This document shows, one piece after another, positions 27,326 through 36,912 of a DNA stretch of 64,000 nt (within the stretch, counting starts at the first letter, position 1; every line of letters starts with the position of its first letter). The stretch spans positions 62,001-126,000 of the forward strand of contig NZ_QGNX01000004.1 of the NCBI RefSeq assembly GCF_003265325.1. The letters run 5' to 3'. The notes below the pieces were generated by a model, which searched no databases, was not told where the DNA came from, and worked only from the letters and a program-made list of their open reading frames with translations. The position numbers were made by a program, and so were the translations under genes. Source of the DNA: Oceanibium sediminis (GTDB lineage: Bacteria; Pseudomonadota; Alphaproteobacteria; Rhodobacterales; Rhodobacteraceae).

Positions 27326-28225
27326 TCAAGCCAGCGACGCCAACCGCTGCACCTCGGCCTGCAAACGCTTGCCGAGCGCGACGGCAAAGCGGTTCAGCCG
27401 CTCGACCCGCCGATCGTCAGCGTGGCGTATCAGGTAGAAGCTGCGCGTGAGCGAGATCTCGTCGGTCAGGATCCGAGAAACGCCGCGCACGAAGGGCAAG
27501 GCGAAGTCATGCACGATCGCCACCCCTGCCCCCGCCTGCACCCAGTTCAGCTGCACCGCGACGGAGTTCGACGCGAAGCTGGGCCGTGCAACGCCCGTTT
27601 CGGCCAGGTAGTCCAGTTCCTTGTCGAAGATCATGTCCGGGATGTAGCCGATCACCGGGTGCTGGCGCAGGTCCGCCTTGCTGCGGATCGCCGGCGCCTC
27701 GGCCAGGTAGCTTTCCGACGCGGCGACATGCAGGCGGTAATCCGCCAGCCGCTTCACCGTCAGCCGCCCCGCCGCCGGGCGGGAAACGGCAATCGCCATG
27801 TCCGCCTCGCGCTTGGACAGGTTGAAGACCCTCGGAAGCGCCACGATCTGCACCTCAAGCCCCGGATTTTCCAGGCAGATCGCCGCGCAGACCTGGGGCA
27901 GCAGGTAGTTCGCGCAGCCGTCGGGCGCACCGATCCGGATCGAGCCTGTCATGGAATCGGCAGGCGCGCGGCTGTCCGCCAGCGCGCCGCGCATCGCCGC
28001 TTCGACCTTCTCGCCGTTTTCCAGCAGACGCTGGCCCGCCTCGGTCAGCGCGTATCCCTGCGGGGATTTCACGAACAGCTGCGCGGACAGCGCCGCCTCC
28101 AGCCGGGCGATGCGCCTTCCCACCGTGGCCGGGTCGATCCGCAGGGACTTTCCCGCCCCCGTCAGGCTTTCGGCCCGCGCGACGTGCAGAAAAATCCGCA
28201 TGTCGTCCCAGTGTGTTTGGCGCAT
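27326..28225 (-). CDS. LysR-family transcription regulator, probable mmsA regulator
   Basis: A 299-residue LysR regulator with an N-terminal winged helix (residues 5-64: IFLHVARAESLTGAGKSL then PATVGRRIARLEAALSAQLF) and a periplasmic-binding-like effector domain. It is divergent from mmsA, with a 97-base intergenic region that contains a perfect inverted repeat seven bases before its start. In this family, divergent regulators usually control the neighbouring operon, so valine catabolism genes are the likely target. Effector unknown; 3-hydroxyisobutyrate or methylmalonate semialdehyde would be reasonable candidates. Confidence 0.92.
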   Translation of the reverse strand: MRQTHWDDMRIFLHVARAESLTGAGKSLRIDPATVGRRIARLEAALSAQLFVKSPQGYALTEAGQRLLENGEKVEAAMRGALADSRAPADSMTGSIRIGAPDGCANYLLPQVCAAICLENPGLEVQIVALPRVFNLSKREADMAIAVSRPAAGRLTVKRLADYRLHVAASESYLAEAPAIRSKADLRQHPVIGYIPDMIFDKELDYLAETGVARPSFASNSVAVQLNWVQAGAGVAIVHDFALPFVRGVSRILTDEISLTRSFYLIRHADDRRVERLNRFAVALGKRLQAEVQRLASLA

Positions 28226-28231
28226 CGTACC

Positions 28232-28256
28232 CCCAAAAATGCAAGACGTTTTTGGG
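28232..28256. promoter_or_regulatory. inverted repeat between LysR gene and mmsA, candidate operator
   Basis: CCCAAAAA and TTTTTGGG form a perfect 8-bp inverted repeat around nine bases (TGCAAGACG). It lies just before the LysR start codon and 66 bases before mmsA. LysR regulators bind partly palindromic sites in such divergent regions, so this is a candidate site for autorepression and mmsA control. Confidence 0.45.
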
Positions 28257-28321
28257 ATATTGCCCCTGTTACGGGATTTTCCGCAAGGCTATTGTAGCCC
28301 AAATTCAAAGGGAGAATTGCG

Positions 28322-29818
28322 ATGGAAGAGCTGAGCCACTTCATCAACGGCAAGCGCGTCAAGGGCACCTCCGGGCGCTTTGCGGATGTTTACAACCCCG
28401 CCACGGGCGAGGTTCAGGCGAAAACCCCCCTCGCCTCGGCAGAGGAAATGGACCTGGCCGTGCAGGGCGCGATGGCGGCGCAGCCCGCTTGGGCCGCGAC
28501 CAACCCCCAGCGCCGGGCGCGCGTTCTGATGAAGTTCGTCGAACTGCTGAACCGCGACATGGACAAGCTGGCCGAGGCGCTGAGCCGCGAGCATGGCAAG
28601 ACGATCCCCGACGCCAAGGGCGACGTGATCCGTGGCTTGGAAGTGGCCGAGTTCTGCATCGGCGCGCCGCACCTGCTGAAGGGCGAATACACCGATGGCG
28701 CGGGCCCGGGCATCGACATGTTCTCCATGCGCCAGGCGCTTGGCGTGGTTGCGGGGATCACCCCGTTCAACTTCCCCGCGATGATCCCGATGTGGAAGTT
28801 CTGCCCCGCGATCGCCTGTGGCAACGCCTTCATCCTGAAACCGTCCGAGCGTGACCCCTCTGTGCCGATCATGCTGGCCGAACTGATGATCGAGGCCGGG
28901 CTGCCCGAGGGTATCCTCCAGGTCGTCAACGGGGACAAGGAAGCGGTGGACGCGATCCTCGATCACGAGGTGATCCAGGCCGTCGGTTTCGTCGGTTCGA
29001 CCCCGATCGCGGAATACATCTATAGCCGCGGCTGTGCGAACGGTAAGCGCGTGCAGTGCTTTGGCGGCGCGAAGAACCACATGATCATCATGCCCGACGC
29101 GGACATGGACCAGGCCGTCGACGCGCTGGTCGGCGCGGGCTACGGCGCGGCGGGGGAGCGTTGCATGGCGATCTCCGTCGCGGTTCCGGTCGGTGAGGCC
29201 ACTGCCGATGCGCTGATCGAGAAGCTTATCCCCCGCGTGGAAAGCCTGAAGATCGGTCCCTATACCGCTGGCAACGATGTGGATTTCGGCCCGCTGGTCA
29301 CCGCCGACGCAAAGCGCAAGGTGCTGGGCCTGGTCGACAGTGGTGTCGAGCAGGGCGCGAAGCTGGTCGTCGACGGGCGTGACTTCAAGATGCAGGGCTA
29401 CGAGGACGGCTTCTTCGTCGGCGCCTGCCTGTTCGACAACGTCACCAAGGACATGGACATCTACAAGCAGGAAATCTTCGGCCCTGTCCTGTCCACCGTG
29501 CGCGCCAAGACCTACGAGGAAGCGCTGAGTCTGGCCATGGATCACGAGTACGGCAACGGCACCGCGATCTTCACCCGTGACGGCGACACCGCGCGTGACT
29601 TCGCCAGCAAGATCAACATCGGCATGGTCGGCGTGAACGTGCCGATCCCGGTGCCGCTGGCCTATCACACCTTTGGCGGGTGGAAGAAATCCGCCTTTGG
29701 CGACCTGAACCAGCACGGACCCGATGCGTTCCGCTTCTACACGCGGACTAAGACGGTCACCGCGCGCTGGCCCTCGGGCACCAAGGAAGGGGCGGAATTC
29801 TCCATCCCGACCATGTGA
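28322..29818 (+). CDS. mmsA: CoA-acylating methylmalonate-semialdehyde dehydrogenase
   Basis: Oxidises methylmalonate semialdehyde to propionyl-CoA, the final step of distal valine degradation, and often also acts on malonate semialdehyde from inositol breakdown. The 498-residue aldehyde-dehydrogenase-fold enzyme has the MmsA-typical GITPFNFPAMIPMWKF near residue 145, FVGSTPIAEYIY, and catalytic Cys281 in GERCMAIS. The glutamate used by hydrolytic aldehyde dehydrogenases is replaced, as in CoA-acylating members (FGGAKNHMIIMPDA). GGGAGA precedes the ATG. It heads a valine catabolic cluster with the dehydrogenase, hydrolase and mmsB downstream. Confidence 0.96.
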   Translation: MEELSHFINGKRVKGTSGRFADVYNPATGEVQAKTPLASAEEMDLAVQGAMAAQPAWAATNPQRRARVLMKFVELLNRDMDKLAEALSREHGKTIPDAKGDVIRGLEVAEFCIGAPHLLKGEYTDGAGPGIDMFSMRQALGVVAGITPFNFPAMIPMWKFCPAIACGNAFILKPSERDPSVPIMLAELMIEAGLPEGILQVVNGDKEAVDAILDHEVIQAVGFVGSTPIAEYIYSRGCANGKRVQCFGGAKNHMIIMPDADMDQAVDALVGAGYGAAGERCMAISVAVPVGEATADALIEKLIPRVESLKIGPYTAGNDVDFGPLVTADAKRKVLGLVDSGVEQGAKLVVDGRDFKMQGYEDGFFVGACLFDNVTKDMDIYKQEIFGPVLSTVRAKTYEEALSLAMDHEYGNGTAIFTRDGDTARDFASKINIGMVGVNVPIPVPLAYHTFGGWKKSAFGDLNQHGPDAFRFYTRTKTVTARWPSGTKEGAEFSIPTM

Positions 29819-29891
29819 TCGCAATGATCATCGCGCGGGCAGGCAGCCACGGCTATACTGCCCGCGTGACCCCGCAACCCGGAGGTACGCG

Positions 29892-30437
29892 ATGCGCCGC
29901 GCCCTGCCCCTGACGATTGCCCTTGCCCTTGCCGCCCCCGCAGCGGCGGACAGTCTGCCGCAAATCGGTGAGCGCATCCCCGTCTTCGGCCCCAGCGAGG
30001 AACGCGCCGAATTCTTCGCCAAGCAGGAAGCGGACCGCCAGGAAGCCTATGCAACGCTCCAGGCCGAACGGGCCGAGGCCGCCCGCCAGGCCCGCGCCGA
30101 AGACGCAGCTCGCAAGCCCGGGTATGATCCCTTCCAATACCGCCCACGCCCCGGCGCGCTGACCCGCAAACTGGTCTGCACCTATCCCACCCCCGCGCCA
30201 CGCCCGCGCCCCGTGACCCCCGCCAACGGCTCGAAAGCCCCAAGGATGTACGTGCGCCCTGCCCCGCAGGACCCGATCTGCCGCGTGATCTATACCCGCG
30301 TGCCCGACTATCCGCCGGTTTACGTCCCCTATCCCTACAGCGATACCGAGGTGACCATCGGCATCGGCAACGGCGGCGTGACCGGCCGGCTGACCCACCG
30401 ACGCCCCGGGCTGACGGTGGACATCACGAAGGACTGA
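29892..30437 (+). CDS. secreted hypothetical protein between mmsA and acyl-CoA dehydrogenase
   Basis: A 181-residue exported protein of unknown function. GGAGG lies seven bases before ATG 29892. Residues 1-20 are a Sec signal (LPLTIALALAAPAAADS). Then comes a charged helix rich in Glu, Ala and Arg (about 40-75), a Pro/Arg-rich linker, and a C-terminal part with two cysteines (about 95 and 137) and VYVPYPYSDTEVTIGIGNGG. It interrupts the valine catabolic genes but shows no enzyme motif. The cysteine pair may form a periplasmic disulfide. Confidence 0.75.
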   Translation: MRRALPLTIALALAAPAAADSLPQIGERIPVFGPSEERAEFFAKQEADRQEAYATLQAERAEAARQARAEDAARKPGYDPFQYRPRPGALTRKLVCTYPTPAPRPRPVTPANGSKAPRMYVRPAPQDPICRVIYTRVPDYPPVYVPYPYSDTEVTIGIGNGGVTGRLTHRRPGLTVDITKD

Positions 30438-30481
30438 CCGCGAACCCGCGCACCGCGACGCGCACACCCCTGGGAGGAAAC

Positions 30482-31630
30482 ATGGACTTCAGCCTCAGCG
30501 ATAATGCCCGCGCCATTTACGACATGGCCTATTCTTTCGGACAGGACCGCATCGCCCCCCACGCGCTGGAATGGGACGAAAAGGGCATCATGCCGCGCGA
30601 GGTGTTGCAGGGTGCCGCCGAACTCGGCCTCGCCAGCCTTTACGTGCCCGAGGACAAGGGCGGCGTCGGCCTGTCCCGCGTCGAAGCGACGCTGGTGTTC
30701 GAGGCGCTGTCCATGGCCTGCCCCTCCATCGCCGCCTTCCTGTCGATCCACAACATGTGCGCCAACATGCTGGCCAGCTATGGCACGCAGGAAGCCCAGG
30801 ACCGTTGGCTTGAAAAGATGACCACGATGGAGGTGATCTGCTCCTACTGCCTGACGGAACCCGGCTCCGGCTCGGACGCCGCCGCATTGCGCACGCGGGC
30901 CGAGCGCAACAACGACGGGTATCGCCTGACCGGCACCAAGGCCTTCATCTCCGGCGGCGGCTATTCGGACCTCTACATCGTGATGGCCCGCACGGGCGAG
31001 GCCGGGCCGAAGGGCATTTCCGCCCTGCTGCTGCCCGCCGACGCGCCGGGCCTCAGCTTCGGTGCGAACGAGCGTAAGATGGGCTGGCGCGCCCAACCCA
31101 CCGCACAGGTCCAGATGGACGATTGCCCCACCGACGCCAGCAACCTGCTGGGCGAGGAAGGGCGCGGATTCACCTACGCCATGGCGGGCCTTGACGGGGG
31201 GCGGCTGAACATCTCCGCCTGCGCGCTTGGCGGGGCGCAGGCCGCGCTGGAGGCGGCGGTGAAATACGCCGCCGAGCGGAAAGCCTTCGGCAAATCCATC
31301 GACCAGTTCCAGACGGTGCAATTCAAGCTGGCCGACATGGAGATCGAGCTTCAGGCCGCCCGCGTCTTCCTGCGTCAGGCCGCGTGGAAGCTGGACAGCG
31401 GCGGGCCCGACGCGACCAAGCATTGCGCCATGGCCAAGCGCTTCGTCACCGACGTCGCCTTCAAGGTGGCCAATGACGCGCTGCAGATCCACGGCGGCTA
31501 CGGTTACCTCTCCGACTACGGGATCGAGAAGATCGTGCGAGACCTGCGCGTCCACCAGATCCTTGAGGGCACGAACGAGATCATGCGCCTGATCACCGCC
31601 CGCGCCCTGCTGGCCGGAAACGCCGCATGA
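30482..31630 (+). CDS. acyl-CoA dehydrogenase, probable isobutyryl-CoA dehydrogenase
   Basis: A 382-residue FAD-dependent acyl-CoA dehydrogenase. Family signatures CSYCLTEPGSGSDAAAL and the C-terminal QIHGGYGYLSDYGIEKIVRD are intact, with catalytic Glu362 in ILEGTNEIM. Position between mmsA and a 3-hydroxyisobutyryl-CoA hydrolase gene points to isobutyryl-CoA to methacrylyl-CoA, an early step of valine breakdown. A GGGAGGA site lies before the ATG. Its stop overlaps the next start by four bases (ATGA). The exact acyl chain preference is inferred from context. Confidence 0.92.
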   Translation: MDFSLSDNARAIYDMAYSFGQDRIAPHALEWDEKGIMPREVLQGAAELGLASLYVPEDKGGVGLSRVEATLVFEALSMACPSIAAFLSIHNMCANMLASYGTQEAQDRWLEKMTTMEVICSYCLTEPGSGSDAAALRTRAERNNDGYRLTGTKAFISGGGYSDLYIVMARTGEAGPKGISALLLPADAPGLSFGANERKMGWRAQPTAQVQMDDCPTDASNLLGEEGRGFTYAMAGLDGGRLNISACALGGAQAALEAAVKYAAERKAFGKSIDQFQTVQFKLADMEIELQAARVFLRQAAWKLDSGGPDATKHCAMAKRFVTDVAFKVANDALQIHGGYGYLSDYGIEKIVRDLRVHQILEGTNEIMRLITARALLAGNAA

Positions 31631-32652
31631 GCGATATCCTGATCCGCAAATCCGGGCGTATCGGGCATGTCACGCTGAACCGGCCGAAAGCCCTGAACGC
31701 GCTGACCTATACAATGGCGCTGGAGCTTGAGGCCGCGCTCGACGCCTGGGCCGGGGACGACGAAATCGCCTGCGTGCTGATCGACGCGGCGGGCGAGCGG
31801 GCCTTCTGCGCGGGCGGCGATCTGCAAAAGATGTATGACACCGCGACTGCGGGAGATTTCGACTACGGTCGCCAGTTCTGGCGCGACGAATACCGCCTGA
31901 ACGCGAAAATCTTCGCCTTTCCAAAGCCCTACATCGCGTTGATGCAAGGCTTCACCATGGGCGGCGGCGTCGGCATTTCCTGCCACGGCTCGCATCGGGT
32001 GGTGGGCGACAGCAGCCGGATCGCGATGCCCGAATGTAGCGTCGGCCTGGTGCCCGATGTCGGCGGCTCCTGGCTTCTGGGTAAGGCGCCAGGGCGGCTG
32101 GGCGAATACCTCGGGATGACGGGCGCGCGGATGGACGCCTCCGACGCGCTGCTCGCGGGCTTCGCGGATTACTACATCCCCGAGGATCGCTGGCGCGAGC
32201 TGACCGAGGCGCTGATAGAAACCGGCGACTGGAGCGTCATCGACTCAATGGCCAGCGATCCCCCCGACGGCAAGCTGATGGCCCTGCGCGACACCATCGA
32301 CAGGGATTTCGCCGGCGCCACGGCCCAGGACATCCTGCGCGGCCTCGGCGAGGGCGCATTCGCGGATGAGGTGCGCGGCGCCCTGGCGCGTAACTCCCCC
32401 CTGTCGGTCGCCTGCTCGGTCGAGCTGATCCGCCGCGTGCGGGCCTTCGAAACACTCGAACCGGCGCTCGGAATGGAGTATCGCTTCACGTCCCGCTCCG
32501 CTTCGGAAGGCGACTTCATCGAAGGCATCCGCGCCGCGATCATCGACAAGGATCGCGCCCCGAAATGGCAACACCGCTCATTGGACGATGTACCGGGCGT
32601 CGCCGTCTCCCACATGCTGGCCCCGCTCGGGGCCGATGCGCTCAACCTCTGA
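31627..32652 (+). CDS. 3-hydroxyisobutyryl-CoA hydrolase (crotonase fold)
   Basis: Hydrolyses 3-hydroxyisobutyryl-CoA to 3-hydroxyisobutyrate and CoA. The 341-residue crotonase-fold protein has an oxyanion segment FCAGGDLQKMY, GFTMGGGVGISCHG, and the hydrolase-type catalytic pair Glu136 (MPECSVGL) and Asp144 (VPDVGGSWLL). Hydratases have a second Glu instead of this Asp. The length of about 340 residues, longer than normal hydratases (about 260), and the extra C-terminal domain also support the hydrolase call. The gene overlaps the dehydrogenase gene by four bases and precedes mmsB by 16. Not to be read as a simple enoyl-CoA hydratase. Confidence 0.92.
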   Translation: MSDILIRKSGRIGHVTLNRPKALNALTYTMALELEAALDAWAGDDEIACVLIDAAGERAFCAGGDLQKMYDTATAGDFDYGRQFWRDEYRLNAKIFAFPKPYIALMQGFTMGGGVGISCHGSHRVVGDSSRIAMPECSVGLVPDVGGSWLLGKAPGRLGEYLGMTGARMDASDALLAGFADYYIPEDRWRELTEALIETGDWSVIDSMASDPPDGKLMALRDTIDRDFAGATAQDILRGLGEGAFADEVRGALARNSPLSVACSVELIRRVRAFETLEPALGMEYRFTSRSASEGDFIEGIRAAIIDKDRAPKWQHRSLDDVPGVAVSHMLAPLGADALNL

Positions 32653-32668
32653 CGAAAGGACGTTTTCC

Positions 32669-33544
32669 ATGGACATCGGCTTCATCGGACTTGGCAACAT
32701 GGGCGCGCCCATGGCCGCAAATCTCGCCGCGGCGGGTCACAACGTCACCGGTTTCGACGTCGCCGGCGCGACGGCCGAGGGCGTCGCCCTCGCCGCCAGC
32801 GGGGCGGAGGCAGCAGCCGGACGCGACGTGGTGATCACCATGCTGCCCGACGGGCCGATCCTGCGACGCGTCGCGGCCGAAATCCTTCCCGCGATGAAGC
32901 CCGGGGCCACCCTGGTCGACTGCTCCACCGTCGATGTAGAAAGCGCACGCGCTGTCGCCGAACAAGCCGCGGCAGCCGGGATCGGCTTCGTCGACGCCCC
33001 CGTGTCGGGCGGCATCGGAGGCGCACAGGGCGGCACCCTCACCTTCATGGCGGGCGGCAGCGATGCGGCCTTCGCCAAAGCCGCGCCCCTGTTCGACATC
33101 ATGGGGCAAAAGGCGGTCCACTGCGGGCCCGCCGGTGCGGGCCAGGCGGCCAAGATCTGCAACAACATGATCCTCGGCATCTCCATGATCGGCGTGTGCG
33201 AGGCGTTCGCCCTGGCTGAAAAGCTGAACCTCGACGCGCAAAAGATGTTCGACGTGGTCTCCACCTCCTCCGGCTCCTGCTGGTCGGTCAACACCTACTG
33301 CCCCGCCCCCGGCGTCGGGCCGAAAAGCCCGGCGGACAACGACTACAAGCCCGGTTTTGCCGCGGAACTGATGCTGAAGGATCTGCGCCTCGCCCAGGCC
33401 GCCGCCGCGGCGTCCGAGGCGGACACCCCGCTCGGCGCCCATGCGGCCCGCCTCTACGAAACCTTCGTGGAAACCGAGGGCGGGCGCGGCAAGGACTTCT
33501 CCGCCATGCTGCCAAGACTGGCGGCCCGCGGTCACGGGGACTAA
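32669..33544 (+). CDS. mmsB: 3-hydroxyisobutyrate dehydrogenase
   Basis: Oxidises 3-hydroxyisobutyrate to methylmalonate semialdehyde with NAD, feeding MmsA. The 291-residue protein begins MDIGFIGLGNMGAPM, the Rossmann signature of the beta-hydroxyacid dehydrogenase family, and carries FVDAPVSGGIGGAQGGTLTFM (split across the family's second motif) and the catalytic lysine in GAGQAAKICNNM. ATG 32669 has GAAAGGA upstream; an alternative ATG at 32588 lies inside the previous gene. It ends the valine catabolic cluster and is followed by a paired-hairpin element. Confidence 0.95.
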   Translation: MDIGFIGLGNMGAPMAANLAAAGHNVTGFDVAGATAEGVALAASGAEAAAGRDVVITMLPDGPILRRVAAEILPAMKPGATLVDCSTVDVESARAVAEQAAAAGIGFVDAPVSGGIGGAQGGTLTFMAGGSDAAFAKAAPLFDIMGQKAVHCGPAGAGQAAKICNNMILGISMIGVCEAFALAEKLNLDAQKMFDVVSTSSGSCWSVNTYCPAPGVGPKSPADNDYKPGFAAELMLKDLRLAQAAAAASEADTPLGAHAARLYETFVETEGGRGKDFSAMLPRLAARGHGD

Positions 33545-33558
33545 CCACCCCCACTTTA

Positions 33559-33600
33559 CTCCCGAAATACTCCGGGGAGCGCGAGGGGCTGGCCCCTCGC
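33559..33600 (+). repeat. paired-hairpin intergenic element, copy 1
   Basis: After mmsB, CCCGAAATACTCCGGG (33561-33576) forms a short stem, followed by GCGAGGGGC-TG-GCCCCTCGC (33581-33600), a perfect 9-bp stem. The same layout occurs at 38331-38367 after ssb. The first hairpin sequence is shared, whereas the second stem has a different sequence but keeps perfect pairing. It is followed by a further 7-bp hairpin at 33616-33633. Confidence 0.65.
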
Positions 33601-33641
33601 AGGCCCGCCAAGGGGCGCCGATAACCATCGGCGACGAAAAA

Positions 33642-33675
33642 GGGCTGCACCGCCCCCTCTAGAACGCTGCAGCCC
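33642..33675 (-). terminator. intrinsic terminator of the small membrane protein gene
   Basis: On the minus strand GGGCTGCA pairs with TGCAGCCC across 18 bases and is followed by TTTTT. It lies 35 bases after the stop of the small gene at 33710-33895 and gives that gene its own transcript end. Confidence 0.75.
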
Positions 33676-33709
33676 GGATCGAAAACCCGCTATTGCGGAA
33701 CCAGGCGGC

Positions 33710-33895
33710 CTATTCGGCCGCCGCGTCCCCCTTGTCGGAGGAGATGTAGGAGGCGATGACCTGGTCGATCTCTCCATTCATGATCTCGTCCTTGTGCATC
33801 ACAAGGAAGCCGGCCGCGAACGCGCAAAGCACGAAGACGATGGAAAGGATTTGCTCGGTTTTGCTCGTGCCCTGGACTTTTGATGACCGGTTCAT
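33710..33895 (-). CDS. small single-helix membrane protein
   Basis: A 61-residue protein with a short polar N-terminus (MNRSSKVQGTSKTEQ), one transmembrane helix at about residues 16-33 and an acidic C-terminus ending DKGDAAAE. GAGG lies eight bases before the ATG, and an intrinsic terminator follows, so it looks like a complete gene. No relatives are recognised. It lies upstream of the convergent mmsB end and downstream of uvrA. Confidence 0.62.
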   Translation of the reverse strand: MNRSSKVQGTSKTEQILSIVFVLCAFAAGFLVMHKDEIMNGEIDQVIASYISSDKGDAAAE

Positions 33896-33983
33896 GACGG
33901 CGCCTCACTCGTTTACTGTTTCGTTGAGCTAAGGCTATTGGCCGGGTGCGGCAACAATCGGGCCATGACACGCTTAATTTTCG

Positions 33984-36845
33984 TTACTCGGCCGCAATCC
34001 TGCGCGCCCGCAGAAGCGGCTTAAGGTATTGACCTGTATGGCTATCCTTCGATCCGGCCACGTCTTCGGGTGTCCCGAATGCCACAATCCTGCCACCTCC
34101 GTCGCCCCCTTCGGGGCCGATGTCGATGATGTGGTCGGCGGTCTTGATCACATCCAGGTTGTGTTCGATCACGACGACCGAATTTCCCTGGTCGACGAGC
34201 TCGTGCAGGACCTCCAGCAGCTTCTTCACATCCTCGAAGTGCAGCCCTGTCGTCGGCTCATCCAGGATATACAGCGTGCGCCCGGTGGAGCGTTTGGCCA
34301 GCTCCTTTGACAGCTTGACGCGCTGCGCCTCGCCGCCCGACAGGGTCGTCGCCTGCTGGCCGACCTTGATGTAGCCGAGGCCGACCCGCATCAGCGCGGT
34401 CATCTTTTCGCGAATCGCGGGCACCGCCTTGAAGAACTCCTCCGCGTCCTCGACCGTCATGTCCAGAACGTCGGCGATGCTCTTGCCCTTGAACAGGATT
34501 TCCAGCGTTTCGCGGTTGTAGCGTTTGCCTTGGCAGGTCTCGCAAGTGACATAGACGTCGGGCAGGAAGTGCATCTCGATCTTGATGACGCCGTCGCCCT
34601 GGCAGGCCTCGCAGCGCCCGCCCTTGACGTTGAAGCTGAAGCGCCCCGGCTTGTAGCCGCGCGCCTTCGCTTCGGGCAGGCCAGCGAACCAGTCGCGGAT
34701 CGGGGTGAAGGCCCCGGTATAGGTGGCCGGGTTGGACCGGGGCGTGCGCCCGATGGGGCGCTGGTCGATGTCAATCACCTTGTCCAGGTGCTCGAGCCCC
34801 TTGATCGTCGTGCAGGGTGCGGGTGTCTGCCGCGCCCCGTTCAACCGCATGGAGGCGGTCTTGAACAGGGTTTCGATCGTCAGCGTGGACTTGCCCCCGC
34901 CCGACACGCCGGTGACGCAGGTAAAGGTGCCCAGCGGGAAGTCCGCCGTCACGTCCTGAAGGTTGTTGCCGCTGGCCCCTTCCACGATGAGGGATTTGCC
35001 ATTGCCCGTGCGCCGCTCGGGGGGAATCGGGATCTCGCGCCGCCCGGCCAGGTAGTCGCCGGTGATCGACGCCTCCGTCGCCATGATGTCCGCAGGGGTG
35101 CCCCGCGCGATGACCTCGCCGCCGTGCACCCCCGCGCCGGGGCCGATGTCGAGCACGTAGTCCGCCTCGCGCACCGCCTCCTCGTCATGCTCCACGACGA
35201 TCACGGTGTTGCCCTGGTCGCGCAGGTTCTTCAGCGTCGTCAGCAGCCGGTCGTTGTCACGCTGGTGCAACCCGATGGAGGGTTCGTCCAGCACGTAAAG
35301 CACCCCCGTCAGCCCCGAGCCGATCTGGCTGGCCAGCCGGATCCGCTGGCTCTCGCCCCCCGACAATGTGCCCGCGTTGCGGCTGAGCGTCAGGTAGTCC
35401 AATCCGACATTAGCAAGGAAACCAAGACGTTCGCGGATTTCCTTAAGGATAGCACGGGCGATTTCGTTCTTCTGGTTGGACAGGTCGTCGGGCACGCCCT
35501 GGATCCAGTCCAGCACCTCCTTGATGGACAGTTCGACCGCGTGGCCCACGTGCTTGCCGGCGATCCTGACCGCAAGCGCTTCGGGCCGCAGACGATACCC
35601 GTCGCAGGAGCCGCAAGGGCGATTGTTTTGGAAACGCTCGAATTCCTCGCGCACCCAGGCGCTGTCCGTCTCGCGGTAGCGCCGCTCCATGTTCGGAATC
35701 ACGCCTTCGAAGGGGCGCGCCACCTCGTAGACGCGGCCCCCCTCGTCATAGCGGAACTTGATCTTCTCGCCCGATGATCCGTGCAGCATCAGCTTCTGGA
35801 TATCCTCGGGAAGGTCGCGCCAGCGCGCCTTGGGATCGAACCCGTAGTGCTTCGCCAGCGACTCGATGGTCTGGCGGAAATAGGGGGATTTCGACTTCGC
35901 CCAGGGTGCCAGCGCGCCGCCCATCAGGCTGATGTTTTCGTCCGGCACCACGAGGCGTTCGTCGAAGAACAGCTCCACCCCCAGCCCGTCACAGTCCGGG
36001 CAGGCGCCGAAGGGCGCGTTGAAGGAAAACAGCCGCGGCTCGATCTCCGGGATCGTGAAGCCGCTGACCGGACAGGCGAAATTCTCCGAGAAGGTGAAGC
36101 GCTCCGGCTCCTCCCCCTCTTTCACGGCGGTTTCCAGGATCGCGATGCCGTCGGCCAGGTCCAGCGCGGTGCGGAAACTGTCCGCCAGCCGCGTCTCCAA
36201 CCCGTCCTTGATCACGATGCGGTCGACGACGACATCGATATTGTGGCGGAACTTCTTGTCCAGCACCGGCGGGTTGTCCAGCTCGTGAAACGTCCCGTCG
36301 ACCTTGACCCGCTGAAAGCCTTGCTTCGCAAGCTCCTGGAATTCCTTGCGATACTCGCCCTTGCGGTCCCGGATGATCGGCGCGAGCAGGTAGGCGCGCG
36401 TGCCCTCCGGCATCGCCATGACCCGGTCCACCATGTCCTGCACCTGCTGCGCCTCGATCGGCAGTCCGGTGGCGGGGGAATAGGGTGTGCCGACGCGCGC
36501 GAACAGAAGGCGCAGGTAGTCGTAGATCTCCGTCACCGTGCCGACGGTCGAACGCGGGTTCTTGCTGGTCGTCTTCTGCTCGATCGAAATCGCCGGGCTC
36601 AGGCCAGAGATATGGTCCACGTCCGGCTTCTGCATCATGTCCAGGAACTGCCGGGCATAGGCCGAGAGCGATTCGACGTAGCGCCGCTGCCCTTCCGCGT
36701 AGATCGTGTCGAACGCCAGCGAGGACTTGCCCGAGCCCGACAGGCCCGTGATCACGACCAGCTTGTCGCGCGGAATATCCACGTCGATGGACTTCAGGTT
36801 GTGTTCCCGCGCACCGCGGATTTCGATGTACTTAAGCTCAGCCAT
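33984..36845 (-). CDS. uvrA: excinuclease ABC subunit A
   Basis: Damage-sensing ATPase of nucleotide excision repair, working with UvrB, UvrC and Mfd. The 953-residue protein has two ABC modules, with Walker A motifs [14 protein letters not shown] near residue 32 and [10 protein letters not shown] near residue 645, each with an LSGGE signature. Zinc-binding pairs CPDCDG and CEACQGDG are present. An ATP-binding [12 protein letters not shown] in the first half and [12 protein letters not shown] in the second are intact. Start ATG 36845 matches the family ([18 protein letters not shown]). A LexA-like site with one mismatch lies upstream. Confidence 0.97.
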   Translation of the reverse strand: MAELKYIEIRGAREHNLKSIDVDIPRDKLVVITGLSGSGKSSLAFDTIYAEGQRRYVESLSAYARQFLDMMQKPDVDHISGLSPAISIEQKTTSKNPRSTVGTVTEIYDYLRLLFARVGTPYSPATGLPIEAQQVQDMVDRVMAMPEGTRAYLLAPIIRDRKGEYRKEFQELAKQGFQRVKVDGTFHELDNPPVLDKKFRHNIDVVVDRIVIKDGLETRLADSFRTALDLADGIAILETAVKEGEEPERFTFSENFACPVSGFTIPEIEPRLFSFNAPFGACPDCDGLGVELFFDERLVVPDENISLMGGALAPWAKSKSPYFRQTIESLAKHYGFDPKARWRDLPEDIQKLMLHGSSGEKIKFRYDEGGRVYEVARPFEGVIPNMERRYRETDSAWVREEFERFQNNRPCGSCDGYRLRPEALAVRIAGKHVGHAVELSIKEVLDWIQGVPDDLSNQKNEIARAILKEIRERLGFLANVGLDYLTLSRNAGTLSGGESQRIRLASQIGSGLTGVLYVLDEPSIGLHQRDNDRLLTTLKNLRDQGNTVIVVEHDEEAVREADYVLDIGPGAGVHGGEVIARGTPADIMATEASITGDYLAGRREIPIPPERRTGNGKSLIVEGASGNNLQDVTADFPLGTFTCVTGVSGGGKSTLTIETLFKTASMRLNGARQTPAPCTTIKGLEHLDKVIDIDQRPIGRTPRSNPATYTGAFTPIRDWFAGLPEAKARGYKPGRFSFNVKGGRCEACQGDGVIKIEMHFLPDVYVTCETCQGKRYNRETLEILFKGKSIADVLDMTVEDAEEFFKAVPAIREKMTALMRVGLGYIKVGQQATTLSGGEAQRVKLSKELAKRSTGRTLYILDEPTTGLHFEDVKKLLEVLHELVDQGNSVVVIEHNLDVIKTADHIIDIGPEGGDGGGRIVAFGTPEDVAGSKDSHTGQYLKPLLRARRIAAE

Positions 36846-36912
36846 ACCCTGCTCCTCGCCTCAAGCGCATTACATAGCTGTTGGCGCCGGGATTCCCACC
36901 CGTCGAAGTAAA

